From an uncultured Bacteroidales bacterium (GTDB lineage Bacteria > Bacteroidota > Bacteroidia > Bacteroidales > Paludibacteraceae), in assembly GCA_900320865.1 (NCBI GenBank), contig ONTT01000024.1, forward strand, positions 1-33,022: 33,022 nucleotides of DNA, read 5' to 3'. Positions 1 through 7,643 of this stretch are shown in pieces. A program made the position numbers and the translations under genes. The notes under the pieces were generated by a model. It made no database searches and had not been told where the DNA came from. It saw only the letters and a list, made by a program, of their open reading frames with translations. How positions within the stretch are numbered: position 1 is the first letter of the stretch; each line of letters begins with the position of its first letter.

Positions 1-50
1 GCAGCCACCATTACGATGGTACAGATAAATTTCCAATTTTTCATACGCAT
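1..50 (-). CDS. N-terminal fragment of an unidentified, probably exported protein
   Basis: An ATG at 50-48 on the minus strand opens a frame that runs off the left window edge after about 16 codons. The visible residues (MRMKNWKFICTIVMVAA) have a basic start followed by a hydrophobic run, which looks like the beginning of a signal peptide or lipoprotein leader. A second in-frame ATG lies at 44-42. A good Bacteroidota promoter sits upstream at 100-130. Nothing can be said about function. Confidence 0.5.
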   Translation of the reverse strand, partial: MRMKNWKFICTIVMVA

Positions 51-99
51 TAGTTATTTATTATTTAGTTTAGTTCCGGTTATAAACGATTTTCCGGTG

Positions 100-130
100 C
101 AAAGGTACTATATTTTTTTGACATGAGCAA
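100..130 (-). promoter_or_regulatory. Bacteroidota-type promoter for the minus-strand gene at the left edge
   Basis: On the minus strand TACCTTTG (plus 100-107) is preceded by TTG (plus 128-130) with a 20-nt spacer, matching the Bacteroidota housekeeping form TTG-N19/20-TAnnTTTG. It is back to back with the operon promoter at 159-189. Confidence 0.7.
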
Positions 131-158
131 AATTTTAGGTATTTTTTTGTCAATTTAT

Positions 159-189
159 TTGGTACTTCCAAATTTTTGTTGTAAATTTG
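159..189 (+). promoter_or_regulatory. Bacteroidota-type promoter for the SPFH operon
   Basis: TTG at 159-161 and TAAATTTG at 182-189 are separated by 20 nt, fitting the Bacteroidota consensus. Transcription would start near 196, leaving a leader of about 65 nt before the ATG at 263. This is the only convincing promoter seen before the terminator at 7529-7550, so it probably drives all six genes. Confidence 0.7.
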
Positions 190-198
190 CAGCCGGAA

Positions 199-218
199 AA
201 TGAGCGTCGGGGCTCATT
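199..218 (+). promoter_or_regulatory. hairpin at the 5' end of the SPFH operon leader
   Basis: AATGAGC (199-205) pairs perfectly with GCTCATT (212-218) around a 6-nt loop. It would sit almost at the 5' end of the mRNA. There is no U-run after it, so it is not a terminator; mRNA stabilisation is possible but unproven. Confidence 0.4.
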
Positions 219-262
219 ATACATGACAAACGCGATTAACTAACTCTAATACACAATTCATT

Positions 263-1579
263 ATGGGACTTTTTAGCAAACCAATCATTGACGTTGTACA
301 ATGGCAACCGCAGGGAGATGAGGTGATTTATGCGTACCATCATCCGGAGCGTAACCTCTCGACGGCAACGCAGTTGTTAGTACACGAGAGCCAGGAGGCA
401 TTGCTCTTCTCCAAAGGGCAGTTGCTCGGCAAATTCGGGCCGGGTAAACACCAGTTAAAGACCGAGAACTTACCTATCCTGCGTACGCTGTACGGTTTTC
501 CGTTCGGCGGTGTGAACCCGTTCACCGCGGAGGTATGGTTTGTGAACAAAGTACAGACCTTTGCCATCGATTGGACGATTGCGAGTCTACCCTATTTTGA
601 CGTGGACTACAACACGCAGTTGCCTCTGATCGCGAGCGGTCAGTACGGTCTGAAGATCGTGGACACGGAGAAGTTCATCATTAACTTCGTAGGCACGCGT
701 TATGAGTTCACCCAAGACGATATGACCAATCAGTCGTACGGCGAGATATGCTCGAAGGCGAAGTCGATGATTCTGCAGTATATGCTGAATAACAAAATCG
801 GCTTCATGCAGATCTCGGCTTTCTTGGATAAGTTAAGCGAGGAGTTGCGGAGCCAGATTGCACCGTTCTGGAGCAACTTAGGTCTGGAGTTGGTGAAGTT
901 CTACGTGAACGCCATCGAGATCGACAAGACCACGCCGCAGGGTCAACAGATAGCAGATGCTATCTCGCAGCAGGCAGCTCAGAAGATCACGGGTCGCACC
1001 TGGCAACAGGAGCAGATGTTCGACACGGCAAACAATGCCATCGACGGTTTCTCGAACATGGGCGGCAACGGCGGTGGTCTGTTAGGCGGTCTGATGGCGG
1101 TTCAGATGATGAGCGGTATGGCCAGTGGCGGAGGCGGTGTCGGTGCAGGTATGATGCAGCCGGCGTATAACCAGCCAGCGATGGGCGGCGCCGGAAATGC
1201 CAATGCAGCCGGAGCGGTAGCAGCGGGAGCAGCCACCGTAGTACGCGATATCTACTGCGGCGCATGCTCGAAGAAATATAAATCGAATCAGGCTTTCTGT
1301 CCGCACTGCGGCCATAAATACAACCCGTGTCCGAAATGCGGAACCGACAATGCAGACCATGCGAAACGATGCGTATCGTGTGGTACGCCGTTATCAGCAG
1401 GCAGCGGTATGGCGAATGTCTGTCCTTCGTGCGGTCAGCCGGTCGCTCCGGGTGCCCGTTTCTGCGGTAGTTGCGGTGCTCCCATCCCTGTTCAGGACGT
1501 GAATGTATGTTCGCGCTGCGGTGCGCAGTTGCAGCCGCGTGATAAGTTCTGCCCGGTTTGCGGACAGAAGCGGGGGTAA
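263..1579 (+). CDS. SPFH/Band-7 protein with four C-terminal zinc ribbons (YdjI-like)
   Basis: The protein has 438 residues. Residues about 20-240 resemble the SPFH/virion-core-protein family related to Bacillus subtilis YdjI (motifs such as PFGGVNPFTAEVWFVNK and LPLIASGQYGLK). Residues about 262-325 form a Gly/Met/Ala-rich flexible linker. From Cys332 to the end there are eight CxxC knuckles (CGAC, CPHC, CPKC, CVSC, CPSC, CGSC, CSRC, CPVC), enough for four zinc ribbons. Family knowledge: SPFH proteins oligomerise on membranes, and YdjI-type members sit beside PspA-like envelope-stress genes in Firmicutes. There is no transmembrane segment here, so membrane contact would be peripheral or through the next gene product. 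It is the first gene of a six-gene operon. Identification of the domains is firm; the role is inferred. Confidence 0.88.
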   Translation: MGLFSKPIIDVVQWQPQGDEVIYAYHHPERNLSTATQLLVHESQEALLFSKGQLLGKFGPGKHQLKTENLPILRTLYGFPFGGVNPFTAEVWFVNKVQTFAIDWTIASLPYFDVDYNTQLPLIASGQYGLKIVDTEKFIINFVGTRYEFTQDDMTNQSYGEICSKAKSMILQYMLNNKIGFMQISAFLDKLSEELRSQIAPFWSNLGLELVKFYVNAIEIDKTTPQGQQIADAISQQAAQKITGRTWQQEQMFDTANNAIDGFSNMGGNGGGLLGGLMAVQMMSGMASGGGGVGAGMMQPAYNQPAMGGAGNANAAGAVAAGAATVVRDIYCGACSKKYKSNQAFCPHCGHKYNPCPKCGTDNADHAKRCVSCGTPLSAGSGMANVCPSCGQPVAPGARFCGSCGAPIPVQDVNVCSRCGAQLQPRDKFCPVCGQKRG

Positions 1580-1611
1580 TTGATAATTGGTAATTGGTAA
1601 TTGATAATTGA
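1577..1611 (+). repeat. heptad spacer repeat, five copies of TAATTGR
   Basis: Five consecutive 7-bp units of form TAATTGA/TAATTGG begin exactly at the TAA stop of the SPFH gene. Since 7 is not a multiple of 3, TAA recurs in all three frames. The next gene starts 6 nt later. Confidence 0.9.
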
Positions 1612-1616
1612 TATCT

Positions 1617-2312
1617 ATGAAACGTTTTTTAGGTATTCTCATTTTGCTCCTGGGGCAAGCGTTCATCGTAGCAGCGATGTTGCTTTTGCCGCACGGATTG
1701 GAGCAGAACATCATGATATTGGACACCGTGGTGCTGAGCATCATCTGGTGGGTATTCAGTTTTGACCTCATTCGTCCGATCATCAGTGAAGGCGACCACG
1801 CACCGGAGGTAGGCAGTCTGGGTATTCGCTGGCAGGGTCAGTTGCTGTATGCGTTCTTAGCGATCGTATTCGGTATCCTCGCGGCGTATTACAGTTTGAA
1901 ATTCGAGTACCAGTTGTTAGGTCAAGGCGGTCTCTTTGGCATCTTGGTGCTGACGTGGCTCTTCAGCCTCATGGCCAAGAAGAAAGTGAGCGAAGTAGCG
2001 TCTGCAGAGACGAAAGCCTTGGACGGCCGTGCGCAGATGAAGATCGCAGTGCGCGAGGTACAGGACGCGCTGTTCGATAGCCCCGATGCGCCGGACGATA
2101 TCCGTCGTGCGATCGAGGAGATCGAGGGTCAGTTGCGTTATATCACGCCTTGCTCCAATCCCGAGGCTCTGGCCTACGAGCAGAAGTTCATCCAGTTGGC
2201 GCACGAGATAGCTATCGGACTTCCTCACGCCAAGATAGAGGGCGAGAGTTTGCGCGCGAACGTATCGCGCCTGCAACGCACGCTCGCGCAGCGCAAATCT
2301 ATATTGAATTAA
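1617..2312 (+). CDS. four-helix membrane protein with a cytoplasmic coiled-coil tail
   Basis: I chose ATG 1617 (MKRFLGIL...), not the upstream TTG at 1608, which lies inside the heptad spacer. The 231-residue product has four hydrophobic segments at roughly 2-24, 33-52, 78-98 and 105-124, followed by a hydrophilic helical tail of about 105 residues (starting near AKKKVSEVASAETKALDG) with heptad-like character. I do not recognise a named family. The tail resembles a docking or oligomerisation arm more than a catalytic domain. It lies 18 nt before the coiled-coil/L12 gene and probably anchors the system to the inner membrane. Reading as a membrane protein is secure; everything beyond that is inference. 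Confidence 0.8.
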   Translation: MKRFLGILILLLGQAFIVAAMLLLPHGLEQNIMILDTVVLSIIWWVFSFDLIRPIISEGDHAPEVGSLGIRWQGQLLYAFLAIVFGILAAYYSLKFEYQLLGQGGLFGILVLTWLFSLMAKKKVSEVASAETKALDGRAQMKIAVREVQDALFDSPDAPDDIRRAIEEIEGQLRYITPCSNPEALAYEQKFIQLAHEIAIGLPHAKIEGESLRANVSRLQRTLAQRKSILN

Positions 2313-2330
2313 TATTAACCAATCTATATC

Positions 2331-4607
2331 ATGGCTACAACAGGTAAAATTTTTCAAGAATCGAGCAACATCTACCAAGACGAAGCCAAGGTGTTGTTCT
2401 CGTACTATCAGCAAGCCGCAGAACGCATAGTGCGTGAGGAAGAGCGTATCGAGAAAGAGATCGCTAACTTAGAGGCTAAGAAACACGAAATCGAAGTACA
2501 GGCTTCCACATGCTGGAAATGGTTCTTTACCATCATCCTGTTCTTCATGTACTGGGTGCGGAAGAACAAATACGCGAAGCAGATGGCGGCTCTCGATGTG
2601 CGTATCGACGAGTTCCATAAGCAACACGACGAGATCTTCCGCGACTATAAAGTAAACAAATTAGGTGTGGTTTACGTTCCCATCGCAGACCAGATCAAAT
2701 ACGAAGACAAGAGTTTCATCGTGGACTATACGGGTCAGGTACCGAAGTCACAAGTGACGCTTCAGATGAGTCGTCAGAACGACCTGCTCTGCAACACGAT
2801 CGAGGAGATCAAGCAGTTGAACACCGAAGCGCCTATCGTAGAGACTTCGAAGGAAGCCGAAGCCGTAGAGACCGACGAGTACTCGCTCTCGATGCAGGAG
2901 ATCTACCAGAACGACTATTTCGGCAAGTTGGACCGCTCGCTGCGTACCATCTCGTACTGCATGAACGACCTGGACACTTCGTCCGTTTCGCTGCCTCTGG
3001 TAGCCGATAACAGCAAGCGTCTGGAAAACATCAACGAGTTCACCACTTCGCAGTTGCCCAAGGACGCCGTCGTGCTGCCGATCTTCGACACCGATCAATA
3101 CAACGACGATATCGCTAAGTTCGAGGAGTTGAATAAACTCAAAGACTCACTGAGTAACGAATCGGAGCAGTTTGAGGACGTGCTGAAGGACCTGATGAAG
3201 ACCATGGCTACTTCCGTGCAGACGATCTCGATGCTCAAGCTCTCGAGTACGGATAAGATCGTGAACGCGTCCAACAGTCTGCTTTATAAGATTCTCAAGG
3301 CGCCATATAACCATTATTCGCCGCTGTTGGAGGCAGAGGAGATTCAGCGTATCCGCGATGAGAAATTCGATTACTCCGACTCCGTTCAGGGCTACCAACC
3401 GTTTACGCTGCGTCAGAGTTCGCGCGTACGCTATAACCTCGTCACCGATCAATGGACGGCCGAGGACGGCAGTACCACGACTATGCCGTTCGGTATTCAC
3501 CAGATATACGAAGAGATTGTAGCGCCGATGGTAGAGAAACTGATGCAGGAAAACCGTATCGAGCGTCTGAAGATCTACAACCATATCAAGGACCAGAAAC
3601 TATCGTACCTCAATAAATGGCACCAGGATACGGATAACTTCTATCTGTCCAACCGTGCTCAATCGGCGGATCTGATCAACCTGATGCAAGGCAGTCTGCG
3701 TGAGTACGTAGCGAAATACAACACGCTCGTGCAGTTGCAGAAGACCCAGCAGTCGTTGAACAGTTCGAAGAACCTGGAAAGCGGTATTGTAGAGATCGAA
3801 GATAACAGCGCCGAAGCCCTGTTGGCCTTCGAGACACAGGCAAAGCAGTTTGAGCAAGTTCAGACAGACTTCGAGGACTATATGGATCGCCTCAAAGAGG
3901 ATATCGACCAACGCGCCGAGGAGTTCGGTCATATCGAATACTACGATGCCCGTCTGCAGGACGGTCACTCGAATGAGTTAGCCGTAGCTACGAGCGAAGT
4001 TCGCGATATGGAAGAGCGTCGTAAATCGCTGTCGGCTGTGAACCCGCTGTTGGCGAAGAAATCCGACCTGCCGCCGACTCCTCAAGTAGAGGAAACCGTT
4101 TACGAGCACCTGTCGCTCAACCTGCCGTTAATCGCCAAGAATGCATTGGAAGAACTGGCGGCCACGGAGAACGAAGATCAGCAGATTGGCCATGAGCCGA
4201 CCGAAGAAGTGCCGTTCGGCGAAGTACCTTCGGCTGACGAACCCGCAGAACCCGACGAGGAAATGGAGGAAGAACTGAACGAAGAGCTCGAAGAGGAGGC
4301 TGAAGAGGAAGCTGAAGAGGAAGAAGAGGAAGAAGAGGATGTGGAAGAAGAGGAAGAGGAAGAGGAAGAGGAAGAAGAGGATGTGGATATCTCCGGAGAC
4401 TGTACCGTTCGACTTGTAGAGACAGGTCCTCAAAAACTGATGCTTGTAAAGACCATCAATGAATGGTTGAAATGCGGTTTGAAAGAAGCGAAAGACTTCG
4501 TAGACAGTGCTCCGGTTGATCTCATTTCGGATATCAACGATGAAGCGGCAGAAGCCTTTGCAGAAGCACTTCGTGAGATAGGTGCTACCATAGAAATCAC
4601 TAAATAA
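2331..4607 (+). CDS. large coiled-coil protein with acidic linker and C-terminal ribosomal L7/L12 domain
   Basis: The 758-residue protein has four parts. Residues 1-60 are a charged helix. Residues about 61-76 (WKWFFTIILFFMYWV) form one hydrophobic segment followed by positive charges, consistent with membrane insertion. Residues about 80-635 are long helical/coiled-coil sequence without a family I recognise. Residues about 636-690 are almost entirely Glu/Asp. Residues 691-758 align clearly with the C-terminal domain of ribosomal protein L7/L12, including GLKEAKDFVDSAP where L7/L12 has GLKEAKDLVESAP, and the closing GATIEITK. In ribosomes that domain recruits translational GTPases; here it is on a non-ribosomal protein and may bind a GTPase or act as a generic docking module. 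The acidic run resembles an exaggerated hinge. Start ATG 2331 follows the previous stop by 18 nt. Confidence 0.85.
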   Translation: MATTGKIFQESSNIYQDEAKVLFSYYQQAAERIVREEERIEKEIANLEAKKHEIEVQASTCWKWFFTIILFFMYWVRKNKYAKQMAALDVRIDEFHKQHDEIFRDYKVNKLGVVYVPIADQIKYEDKSFIVDYTGQVPKSQVTLQMSRQNDLLCNTIEEIKQLNTEAPIVETSKEAEAVETDEYSLSMQEIYQNDYFGKLDRSLRTISYCMNDLDTSSVSLPLVADNSKRLENINEFTTSQLPKDAVVLPIFDTDQYNDDIAKFEELNKLKDSLSNESEQFEDVLKDLMKTMATSVQTISMLKLSSTDKIVNASNSLLYKILKAPYNHYSPLLEAEEIQRIRDEKFDYSDSVQGYQPFTLRQSSRVRYNLVTDQWTAEDGSTTTMPFGIHQIYEEIVAPMVEKLMQENRIERLKIYNHIKDQKLSYLNKWHQDTDNFYLSNRAQSADLINLMQGSLREYVAKYNTLVQLQKTQQSLNSSKNLESGIVEIEDNSAEALLAFETQAKQFEQVQTDFEDYMDRLKEDIDQRAEEFGHIEYYDARLQDGHSNELAVATSEVRDMEERRKSLSAVNPLLAKKSDLPPTPQVEETVYEHLSLNLPLIAKNALEELAATENEDQQIGHEPTEEVPFGEVPSADEPAEPDEEMEEELNEELEEEAEEEAEEEEEEEEDVEEEEEEEEEEEEDVDISGDCTVRLVETGPQKLMLVKTINEWLKCGLKEAKDFVDSAPVDLISDINDEAAEAFAEALREIGATIEITK
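4250..4390 (+). repeat. polypurine Glu-codon tract with internal duplication
   Basis: This stretch is nearly all GAA/GAG codons. A unit reading GAAGAGGATGTGG occurs twice about 48 nt apart, indicating expansion by repeat slippage. It encodes the acidic linker before the L7/L12-like domain. Confidence 0.75.
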
Positions 4608-4614
4608 AGGAGGG
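4606..4614 (+). promoter_or_regulatory. strong Shine-Dalgarno overlapping the upstream stop
   Basis: AAAGGAGGG overlaps the TAA (4605-4607) of the L12-domain gene and lies 4 nt before ATG 4619. Such a complete Shine-Dalgarno is uncommon in Bacteroidota and fixes the start of the next gene, suggesting high or re-initiated translation. Confidence 0.6.
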
Positions 4615-4618
4615 CTGT

Positions 4619-5524
4619 ATGGAATATATCAATTGTAGAGTCGATACGCAACCGATGGCGGACGAACTGCATTCCGTCAGCCGTCACGTTACCGGCACGA
4701 CGACCGCAGTAGTGGCCATGCAGGCCGCTGTTATTCAAGCGGATAAAGAAGCAGCCGAACGGGTTTGTAACGATGTGAACCGTGGTTTCCACGCGCTGAT
4801 GAGTTCTACCCTCTCGCAGAAGATTGCGAACCTGCAGAGCGAAGTGGACTCGTATCTGATGCGTCTGAATCAGCAGACGAAGCAGTTGCTGAATATCAAA
4901 CGTCAGATGGAGCGCGATTATATGCGTACAGCACAGCGTTACACAAAGACCTTCAACTCGCTTAACAAAGAGTTGCGTCAACGCGTACAGGAGTTAGATC
5001 AACCTATCTTCCGTTTTGCCACGACCGAAGTGGAGACGACCCACAACCGTATGACCTCGCTGACCGCCACGGTTCCCGTAGGCCAGACAGAGAGCGTAAC
5101 CGATGCACAACGGATCCTGACTTCGAATGTGAAGTATCACGGTATTCAGGTGTTAGAGGCTGCGAAATCGTTTGTCGCCAGTATGGAGGACCAGAAAGCA
5201 CTCACGAATCGTATTCTGCTCGCGAATCAGAAAGCCGAATCGAAAGTGCTGTATATGCCGGTAGTGATCTCGGAGCGCTGCTTTGAGCAGGGTTCGTCTT
5301 CTCTGATCACCAGTTGCGACGCCTTACTTTCCGCGCAGAACACGTCTTCCGTTCGCGGCGAGTTGATGCAAGTAGCGAGCACGATGCCTTGGCATGAGTC
5401 GGCGGCGGACGAGAAAGTGACGAATGAATTAGTTCGCCTCATGGCAGAGTCCGATGCGCCGGAACGTATTAAACGGACCATCCAGAAGCTCATGGAGAAA
5501 GCCCCGCAGTATCAAACCCTTTAA
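4619..5524 (+). CDS. helical protein, first of two tandem paralogues
   Basis: The product has 301 residues, mostly predicted helix, without signal peptide or membrane segment. Residues about 30-140 align with the next gene product over a shared core: AVVAMQAA near the start, then GF, a KI..LQ..VD helix, QMERDY, NKELRQRV and ELDQPIF. A second short match is YMPV in the C-terminal half, against YYTPV in its neighbour. I recognise no named family. The spacing of the conserved residues suggests a long antiparallel helical hairpin. The strong ribosome-binding site and the 11-nt gap to the L12-domain gene imply translational coupling. It could form a heterodimer or filament with its paralogue; this is inference from the duplication. 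Confidence 0.75.
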   Translation: MEYINCRVDTQPMADELHSVSRHVTGTTTAVVAMQAAVIQADKEAAERVCNDVNRGFHALMSSTLSQKIANLQSEVDSYLMRLNQQTKQLLNIKRQMERDYMRTAQRYTKTFNSLNKELRQRVQELDQPIFRFATTEVETTHNRMTSLTATVPVGQTESVTDAQRILTSNVKYHGIQVLEAAKSFVASMEDQKALTNRILLANQKAESKVLYMPVVISERCFEQGSSSLITSCDALLSAQNTSSVRGELMQVASTMPWHESAADEKVTNELVRLMAESDAPERIKRTIQKLMEKAPQYQTL

Positions 5525-5534
5525 ATGAACGGCT

Positions 5535-6548
5535 ATGAGTTATACACGAACCTATAGAAAAACGATCCGAATCCCCTACTCGGGAAGCGTTTCGTACTCC
5601 TACGGTCCTTCTCAAAGCGGAGGTAGCGGTACAGCGTATTATAGCGGTACAGCCGTAGAAGAAGTGGAAGTGGATATCGAAGTGGATACCGTTCCTTTCG
5701 ACCATAGTGTAGCGACCTGTAACAACCATGTAGATGCTCTTACGGGCAGCGTGGTAGCAACGCAAGCCGCACAAGTAAAGAGTATCAAAGAGAAGGCGAA
5801 GAAAGTAGGAGACACGGTAGTCAACGGCTTCTTTGAAGTCATCCGATTCGAGATCAGCAACCAGATTGTTGAGCTCCAGAAGACCGTAGATGCCCTGCTG
5901 CTGGACATGCGTGAGTCGCAAAAGAAACTGATGGCTCTCAAAGCGCAGATGGAGAAAGACTACCATCGTAAATCCGAGCAGTACGCCAATATCTTCAATG
6001 ATCTGAATAAGGAATTGGACAACCGCGTACACGCGCTGGATCAGCCGGTGTTTGTCACGGCAGCGAATATGTATGCCGCAGAGGACCGCTTCATGGAGAG
6101 CGACATGCTCAATATCGTGGCGTTAGCCGGTAAAGAGAACGCTATTCTCGATGCCCAGATCGGTACTGCAATTGCGAAGACCCATGCCCGTCAGGCACTC
6201 AACGAAGCCAATACCTTCCTTTCGAAGAAACTGGCAACGGAGATCACGTTGAATCATTGTAAGTTAAACGACAATAACGAGCGGACGTATTATACGCCTG
6301 TATGTTACGCATCTCTGACCAATGAGCACAACGTACAGGACGAGCATGTATATATCAACGATATGCTGCCGCAAGAGCGTAAGAGCCAACTGGCGGACAA
6401 AGCCGGTGCAGCCAACATACCGGACATGAGTGCGGAGGAGAAAGAGAACGTAGATGCATACTTCCAGAGCATGCTTAACGAGACCAATCCGACCGACGAA
6501 CATGCCATGCGCGTTAAGAAACTGATTGCTAAACTTTATTCCCTTTAA
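5535..6548 (+). CDS. helical protein, second of two tandem paralogues, with Ser/Gly/Tyr-rich N-terminus
   Basis: The 337-residue protein carries the same helical core as the preceding gene (VVATQAA, GFFEVI, LQKTVD, QMEKDY, LNKELDNRV, ALDQPVF). It adds about 55 residues at the N-terminus that are rich in Ser, Gly and Tyr (SYSYGPSQSGGSGTAYYSG) and then acidic, typical of a disordered segment. The C-terminal half has diverged apart from YYTPV. No membrane segment or catalytic motif is visible. It starts 10 nt after the first paralogue ends and stops 6 nt before the bactofilin-like gene. Function unknown; the pair probably arose by tandem duplication and specialised. Confidence 0.75.
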   Translation: MSYTRTYRKTIRIPYSGSVSYSYGPSQSGGSGTAYYSGTAVEEVEVDIEVDTVPFDHSVATCNNHVDALTGSVVATQAAQVKSIKEKAKKVGDTVVNGFFEVIRFEISNQIVELQKTVDALLLDMRESQKKLMALKAQMEKDYHRKSEQYANIFNDLNKELDNRVHALDQPVFVTAANMYAAEDRFMESDMLNIVALAGKENAILDAQIGTAIAKTHARQALNEANTFLSKKLATEITLNHCKLNDNNERTYYTPVCYASLTNEHNVQDEHVYINDMLPQERKSQLADKAGAANIPDMSAEEKENVDAYFQSMLNETNPTDEHAMRVKKLIAKLYSL

Positions 6549-6554
6549 TGCATT

Positions 6555-7520
6555 ATGAAAAAACTAAAAGAAATACATATCAACGAGACCAATATTCTGC
6601 TGGACGGCAGTCTCGTTAAAGGAGGTATCCTCCCCAGTAAAATCTCGGAACTCACGCGTATCGTGACCGTACAAGGCGACAGCGTGATCGAAGGTCCGCT
6701 ATACGCTGCTCAGTTGGAGATTCAGAACGGCGAAGCGCATTTCCAGGGCGCCGTGTTCACGCAACGTGAGTTACACGTCAACAGCGACGCGAAAGGCGTC
6801 ATCGACTTCCAAAAATGCGTAGCATCGTCTTCGTCGGTGGTATCGCGTGCCCGTAAGTGCGATGTATCGTTCCATTCGGATATCAATGCCAAGAGTGTAG
6901 CACTCGTGAACGCTTTCATAGCCGGCAGTATCTATGCGGATGAGATCACGTTAGAGAACTGCGTCGTGATTGGTGGTATCTTCGCTACGCAATCTGTCGA
7001 CCTGAATAACTGTATCATCGGTACCTTCAATGCACCGAGTATCCATGTAGAGGGCACGATACAGATGTTGCTGCCTACAGCCTTCTCTGTAGAGAAGATT
7101 CATTTCGTACCGGGCACGAAGATGTACAACCTCAGTCTGGCGGATCTGGGCGCACTCTATCGCGGTTTACCGCAATCCGGCGACTCGGGACGTATCGAGA
7201 TGAACCTCGACGTGGATGCTATCCGCACGACCCTCACCGACGAGCATATCCAAAAGACGCTGTACAGCTATACCGTAGTAGGTAAAGTGCTGGCAGCCGA
7301 CCTGGTGGATTACGATAAGTTCCAGAACCATTTCCTGCTCACCGCAGCAGCCCTTGGTCCGCAACTGCTCCGTACCTATGACTTCGGCACAGACGCAGAC
7401 GGCAAAGCCAAACAGTTGACTTTCGATGAGATCCGTGCATTCTTCTTTAACCTCCTCTCCGGCAAGATCGAAGCACAGGAGATGACTGGTACCTTTAATA
7501 TCTCGGACTTCACTCGTTAA
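6555..7520 (+). CDS. bactofilin-like beta-helix protein, last gene of the operon
   Basis: The 321-residue product is dominated in residues about 10-190 by short repeating turns of the kind seen in right-handed beta-helices and bactofilins (for example LDGSLVKGG, ALVNAFIAGSIYADEITLENC and VDLNNCIIGTFNAPSIHVEG), with Val/Ile at regular spacing. The C-terminal 120 residues are different, probably alpha/beta, and include FDEIRAFFFNLLSGK. Known bactofilins are smaller polymer-forming cytoskeletal proteins of roughly 100-200 residues, so this would be a larger variant. No signal peptide is seen. The gene ends 9 nt before a strong terminator. The beta-helix reading is moderately secure; membership in the bactofilin family itself needs a structure-based search. 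Confidence 0.65.
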   Translation: MKKLKEIHINETNILLDGSLVKGGILPSKISELTRIVTVQGDSVIEGPLYAAQLEIQNGEAHFQGAVFTQRELHVNSDAKGVIDFQKCVASSSSVVSRARKCDVSFHSDINAKSVALVNAFIAGSIYADEITLENCVVIGGIFATQSVDLNNCIIGTFNAPSIHVEGTIQMLLPTAFSVEKIHFVPGTKMYNLSLADLGALYRGLPQSGDSGRIEMNLDVDAIRTTLTDEHIQKTLYSYTVVGKVLAADLVDYDKFQNHFLLTAAALGPQLLRTYDFGTDADGKAKQLTFDEIRAFFFNLLSGKIEAQEMTGTFNISDFTR

Positions 7521-7528
7521 GACAAAAG

Positions 7529-7550
7529 ACTGCCAATTTGGCAGTTTTTT
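7529..7550 (+). terminator. intrinsic terminator closing the SPFH operon
   Basis: ACTGCCAA (7529-7536) is perfectly complementary to TTGGCAGT (7538-7545), followed by a T-run. It separates the six-gene operon from clpB. Confidence 0.85.
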
Positions 7551-7580
7551 GCTTTTTGGTGCATTGTTTGTAGGTTGTTG

Positions 7581-7604
7581 GGTGACCGAGTGCTCTCGGG
7601 CACC
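7581..7604 (+). promoter_or_regulatory. hairpin in the leader upstream of clpB
   Basis: GGTG-A-CCGAG (7581-7590) pairs with CTCGG-G-CACC (7595-7604) around a TGCT loop, with one internal A/G mismatch. It ends 39 nt before the clpB ATG and has no U-run, so it is more likely a 5'-leader structure or operator than a terminator. I found no good TAnnTTTG promoter between the terminator and clpB. Confidence 0.45.
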
Positions 7605-7643
7605 GGGACAATTAGGCATTTATTAACTAAACAACATACAACT

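Noticed and set aside
4128-4433. Minus-strand ORF rich in Leu/Phe that looks like a membrane protein
   Set aside because: It is the antisense of the Glu-codon tract; GAA/GAG runs read backwards give Phe/Leu, so the hydrophobicity is an artefact.
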